Below, piece after piece: positions 61,201 to 64,000 of a DNA stretch of 64,000 nucleotides. Source of the DNA: Anisakis pegreffii (taxonomy: Eukaryota > Nematoda > Chromadorea > Rhabditida > Anisakidae); NCBI GenBank assembly GCA_035041965.1, contig JAPYMA010000467.1, forward strand, positions 84,562 to 148,561, read 5' to 3'. The translations under genes and the position numbers were made by a program. The notes below the pieces were generated by a model. That model worked only from the letters and a program-made list of their open reading frames with translations, was not told where the DNA came from and did no database searches. Every line of letters begins with the position of its first letter. Within the stretch, counting starts at the first letter, position 1.

Positions 61201-64000
61201 TAGATCTCCTCAACTAAGCAAAATCGCTCGGCAAAAAATTGTGATATGTTTCCGGGCAAAGCTGAGAAGACAGTGAGCGTGAATACATCATCAAACTCAA
61301 ATTTCCATTAATTAGGATCACATAAATTAATATATCCCCTCGCAAACTGGATATTTTCAAGCCGGCGTTTCACCGTTAGAAAAAAGACATTCTGTTCAAT
61401 CGAAAGATGCATAAATTGTGATATGTTTCCGGGCAAAGCTGAGAAGACAGTGAGCTTGAATACATCATCAAACTCAAATTTCCATTAATTAGGATCACAA
61501 AAATTAATATATCTCCTCGCTAGCTGAAAATTTTCAAGCCAGAATTTCACCTTCAGAAAGGAGACATTCTGCCCAATCGAACGATGTATAAATAACGATA
61601 TGTTTCCGGGCAAAGCTGAGAAGACAGTGAGCTTGAATACATCATCAAACTCAAATTTTCATTAATTAGGATCACTAAAATCCCTATATCTCCTCGTAAA
61701 CTGGAAATTTTCAAGCCGGCATTTCAGTTTTGGAAAGGCGAGATTCTGTTCAATAGAACGATTTATAAATAATGATATGTTTCCGGGCAAAGCTGAGAAG
61801 ACAGTGAGCTTGAATACATCATCAAACTCAAATTTTCATTAATTAGGATCACTAAAATCCCTATATCTCCTCGTAAGCTGAAAATTTTCAAGCCGGCATT
61901 TCAGTGTTGGAAAGAAGAGATTCTGCTCAATCGAACGATGTATAAATGATGATATGTTTCCGGGCAAAGCTGAGAAGACGGTGAGCTCGAATACATCGAA
62001 GTCAAATTTCTATAGTTATGTACAGCCTCTATTGATCTATAGTGATCATACGGGAGTGTGAATGAGCGACTCAGCGCTAGATAAGATAGCTTTAAAAAAA
62101 TAGCTAGATCTCCTCAACTAAGCAAAATCGCTCGACAAGATATATGATTTTCTTTATCCAGAGATTCAGCTTGATCGATTGGTGTGAAGAAATTGATATG
62201 TTACTGGTCAAAGCTGAGGGTACGGTAGGCTTGAATGTCTTTAACCGAATGGCATCACAAAAATTAATATATCTCCTCGAAGAGTGGGAATTTTCAAGCC
62301 GGCATTTCAGTGTTGGAAAGAAGAGATTCTGCCCGATCGAACGATGTATAAATAACGATATGTTTCCGGGCAAAGCTGAGAAGACAGTGAGCTTGAATAC
62401 ATCATCAAACTCAAATTTTCATTAATTAGGATCACTAAAATCCCTATATCTCCTCGTAAGCTGAAAATTTTCAAGCCGGCATTTCAGTGTTGGAAAGAAG
62501 AGATTCTGCTCAATCGAACGATGTATAAATGATGATATGTTTCCGGGCAAAGCTGAGAAGACGGTGAGCTCGAATACATCGAAGTCAAATTTCTATAGCT
62601 ATGTTTAGCCTCTATTGATCTATAGTGATCAAACGGGAATGTGAATGAGCAACTCAGCGCTAGTTGAGGTAGCTTTAAAAAATAGCTAGATCTCCTCAAC
62701 AAAGCAGAATCGCTCGGCAAAAAATTGTGATATGTTTCCGGGCAAAGCTGAGAAGACAGTGAGCGTGAATACATCATCAAACTCAAATTTCCATTAATTA
62801 GGATCACATAAATTAATATATCCCCTCGCAAACTGGATATTTTCAAGCCGGCGTTTCACCGTTAGAAAAAAGACATTCTGTTCAATCGAAAGATGCATAA
62901 ATTGTGATATGTTTCCGGGCAAAGCTGAGAAGACAGTGAGCTTGAATACATCATCAAACTCAAATTTCCATTAATTAGGATCACAAAAATTAATATATCT
63001 CCTCGCTAGCTGAAAATTTTCAAGCCAGAATTTCACCCTCAGAAAGGAGACATTCTGCCCAATCGAACGATGTATAAATAACGATATGTTTCCGGGCAAA
63101 GCTGAGAAGACAGTGAGCTTGAATACATCATCAAACTCAAATTTTCATTAATTAGGATCACTAAAATCCCTATATCTCCTCGTAAACTGGAAATTTTCAA
63201 GCCGGCATTTCAGTTTTGGAAAGGCGAGATTCTGTTCAATAGAACGATTTATAAATAATGATATGTTTCCTGGCAAAGCTGAGAAGACAGTGAGCTTGAA
63301 TACATCATCAAACTCAAATTTTCATTAATTAGGATCACTAAAATCCCTATATCTCCTCGTAAGCTGAAAATTTTCAAGCCGGCATTTCAGTGTTGGAAAG
63401 AAGAGATTCTGCTCAATCGAACGATGTATAAATGATGATATGTTTCCGGGCAAAGCTGAGAAGACGGTGAGCTCGAATACATCGAAGTCAAATTTCTATA
63501 GTTATGTACAGCCTCTATTGATCTATAGTGATCATACGGGAGTGTGAATGAGCGACTCAGCGCTAGATAAGATAGCTTTAAAAAAATAGCTAGATCTCCT
63601 CAACTAAGCAAAATCGCTCGACAAGATATATGATTTTCTTTATCCAGAGATTCAGCTTGATCGATTGGTGTGAAGAAATTGATATGTTACTGGTCAAAGC
63701 TGAGGGTACGGTAGGCTTGAATGTCTTTAACCGAATGGCATCACAAAAATTAATATATCTCCTCGAAGAGTGGGAATTTTCAAGCCGGCATTTCAGTGTT
63801 GGAAAGAAGAGATTCTGCCCGATCGAACGATGTATAGATAACGATATGTTTCCGGGCAAAGCTGAGTAGACAGTGAGCTTGAATACATCATCAAACTCAA
63901 ATTTTCATTAATTAGGATCACTAAAATCCCTATATCTCCTCGTAAACTGGAAATTTTCAAGCCGGCATTTCAGTTCTAGAAAGGCGAGATTCTGCTCAAT
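55290..64000. repeat. Satellite array: 177-bp unit organised into about 1.49-kb higher-order repeats (continues past the window)
   Basis: GATATGTTTCCGGGCAAAGC marks each basic unit; successive marks at 56731, 56908, 57085 and 57262 are each 177 bases apart. Units share AAACTCAAATTTTCATTAAT, ATCTCCTCGTAA and TTTTCAAGCCGGCATTTCAG. A second, longer segment (CAGCGCTAGATAAGATAGCT through TTTATCCAGAGATTCAGC) is interspersed and recurs at 58005, 59491, 60074, 60480, 62144 and 63630. The spacings are 1486, 583, 406, 1664 and 1486; 583 and 406 differ by exactly 177, and 1664 and 1486 by 178. Copies to the left (55290-56700) are more diverged than those to the right. The same short open frames repeat in every copy on both strands and are by-products. 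Confidence 0.95.

Noticed and set aside
55780..63869. Recurrent 79-120 codon open frames on both strands (for example starting MIFFIQRF, MPGNISLF, MKISSLRG)
   Set aside because: They repeat with the satellite period on both strands, have no recognisable domain or start context, and are by-products of the repeat.
55290..64000. CRISPR-like array
   Set aside because: Units are 177 bp and near-identical throughout, with no alternating unique spacers, in a eukaryotic genome.

Overview
The window is nuclear DNA from a nematode. Three signs point this way. There is an exact 22-base copy of the nematode spliced leader SL1 at 37387-37408. Intron acceptors are mostly TTTCAG-like, and such acceptors sit within a few bases of several start codons. 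The protein-coding genes are split by introns and resemble animal orthologues. I cannot name the species. All gene models were assembled by hand from reading frames, splice sites and remembered protein families, so exon edges marked approximate may shift.

Layout. 1-8202 (minus): the 5' two-fifths or so of a UBR5/HYD E3 ubiquitin ligase; the gene runs off the left edge. 10289-10361 (minus): a tRNA-Arg(CCT). 10871-12448 (minus): a cobyric acid synthase (CobQ), a bacterial cobalamin enzyme, here carrying a 51-base spliceosomal intron and lying among animal genes. 12.5-17.9 kb: AT-rich intergenic DNA. 17915-30517 (plus): an adenylyl cyclase-associated protein (CAP) gene with two alternative N-termini that join the same exon in the same phase, one of them a 774-residue low-complexity exon. 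31779-33406 and 36538-39022 (minus): two tandem alpha-carbonic anhydrase genes, the second lacking key active-site parts. 40549-42340 (minus): a three-exon gene for an 88-residue secreted cysteine-rich protein. 42573-44842 (minus): an RmlB/TGDS-type nucleotide-sugar 4,6-dehydratase. 47224-48736 (minus): proteasome subunit alpha-6 (PSMA1). 50210-53366 (plus): a PAF-acetylhydrolase-like lipase. 54081-54531: a non-autonomous mobile element with a second copy at 35294-35522. About 55290-64000: a satellite array with a 177-bp basic unit and a roughly 1.49-kb higher-order unit, running off the right edge.

The genes do not form one pathway; this is ordinary gene-sparse nematode euchromatin ending in a satellite block. 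The outstanding item is the intron-bearing cobQ with intact catalytic residues, best explained as an interdomain gene transfer that has been domesticated. I see no other cobalamin gene in the window.
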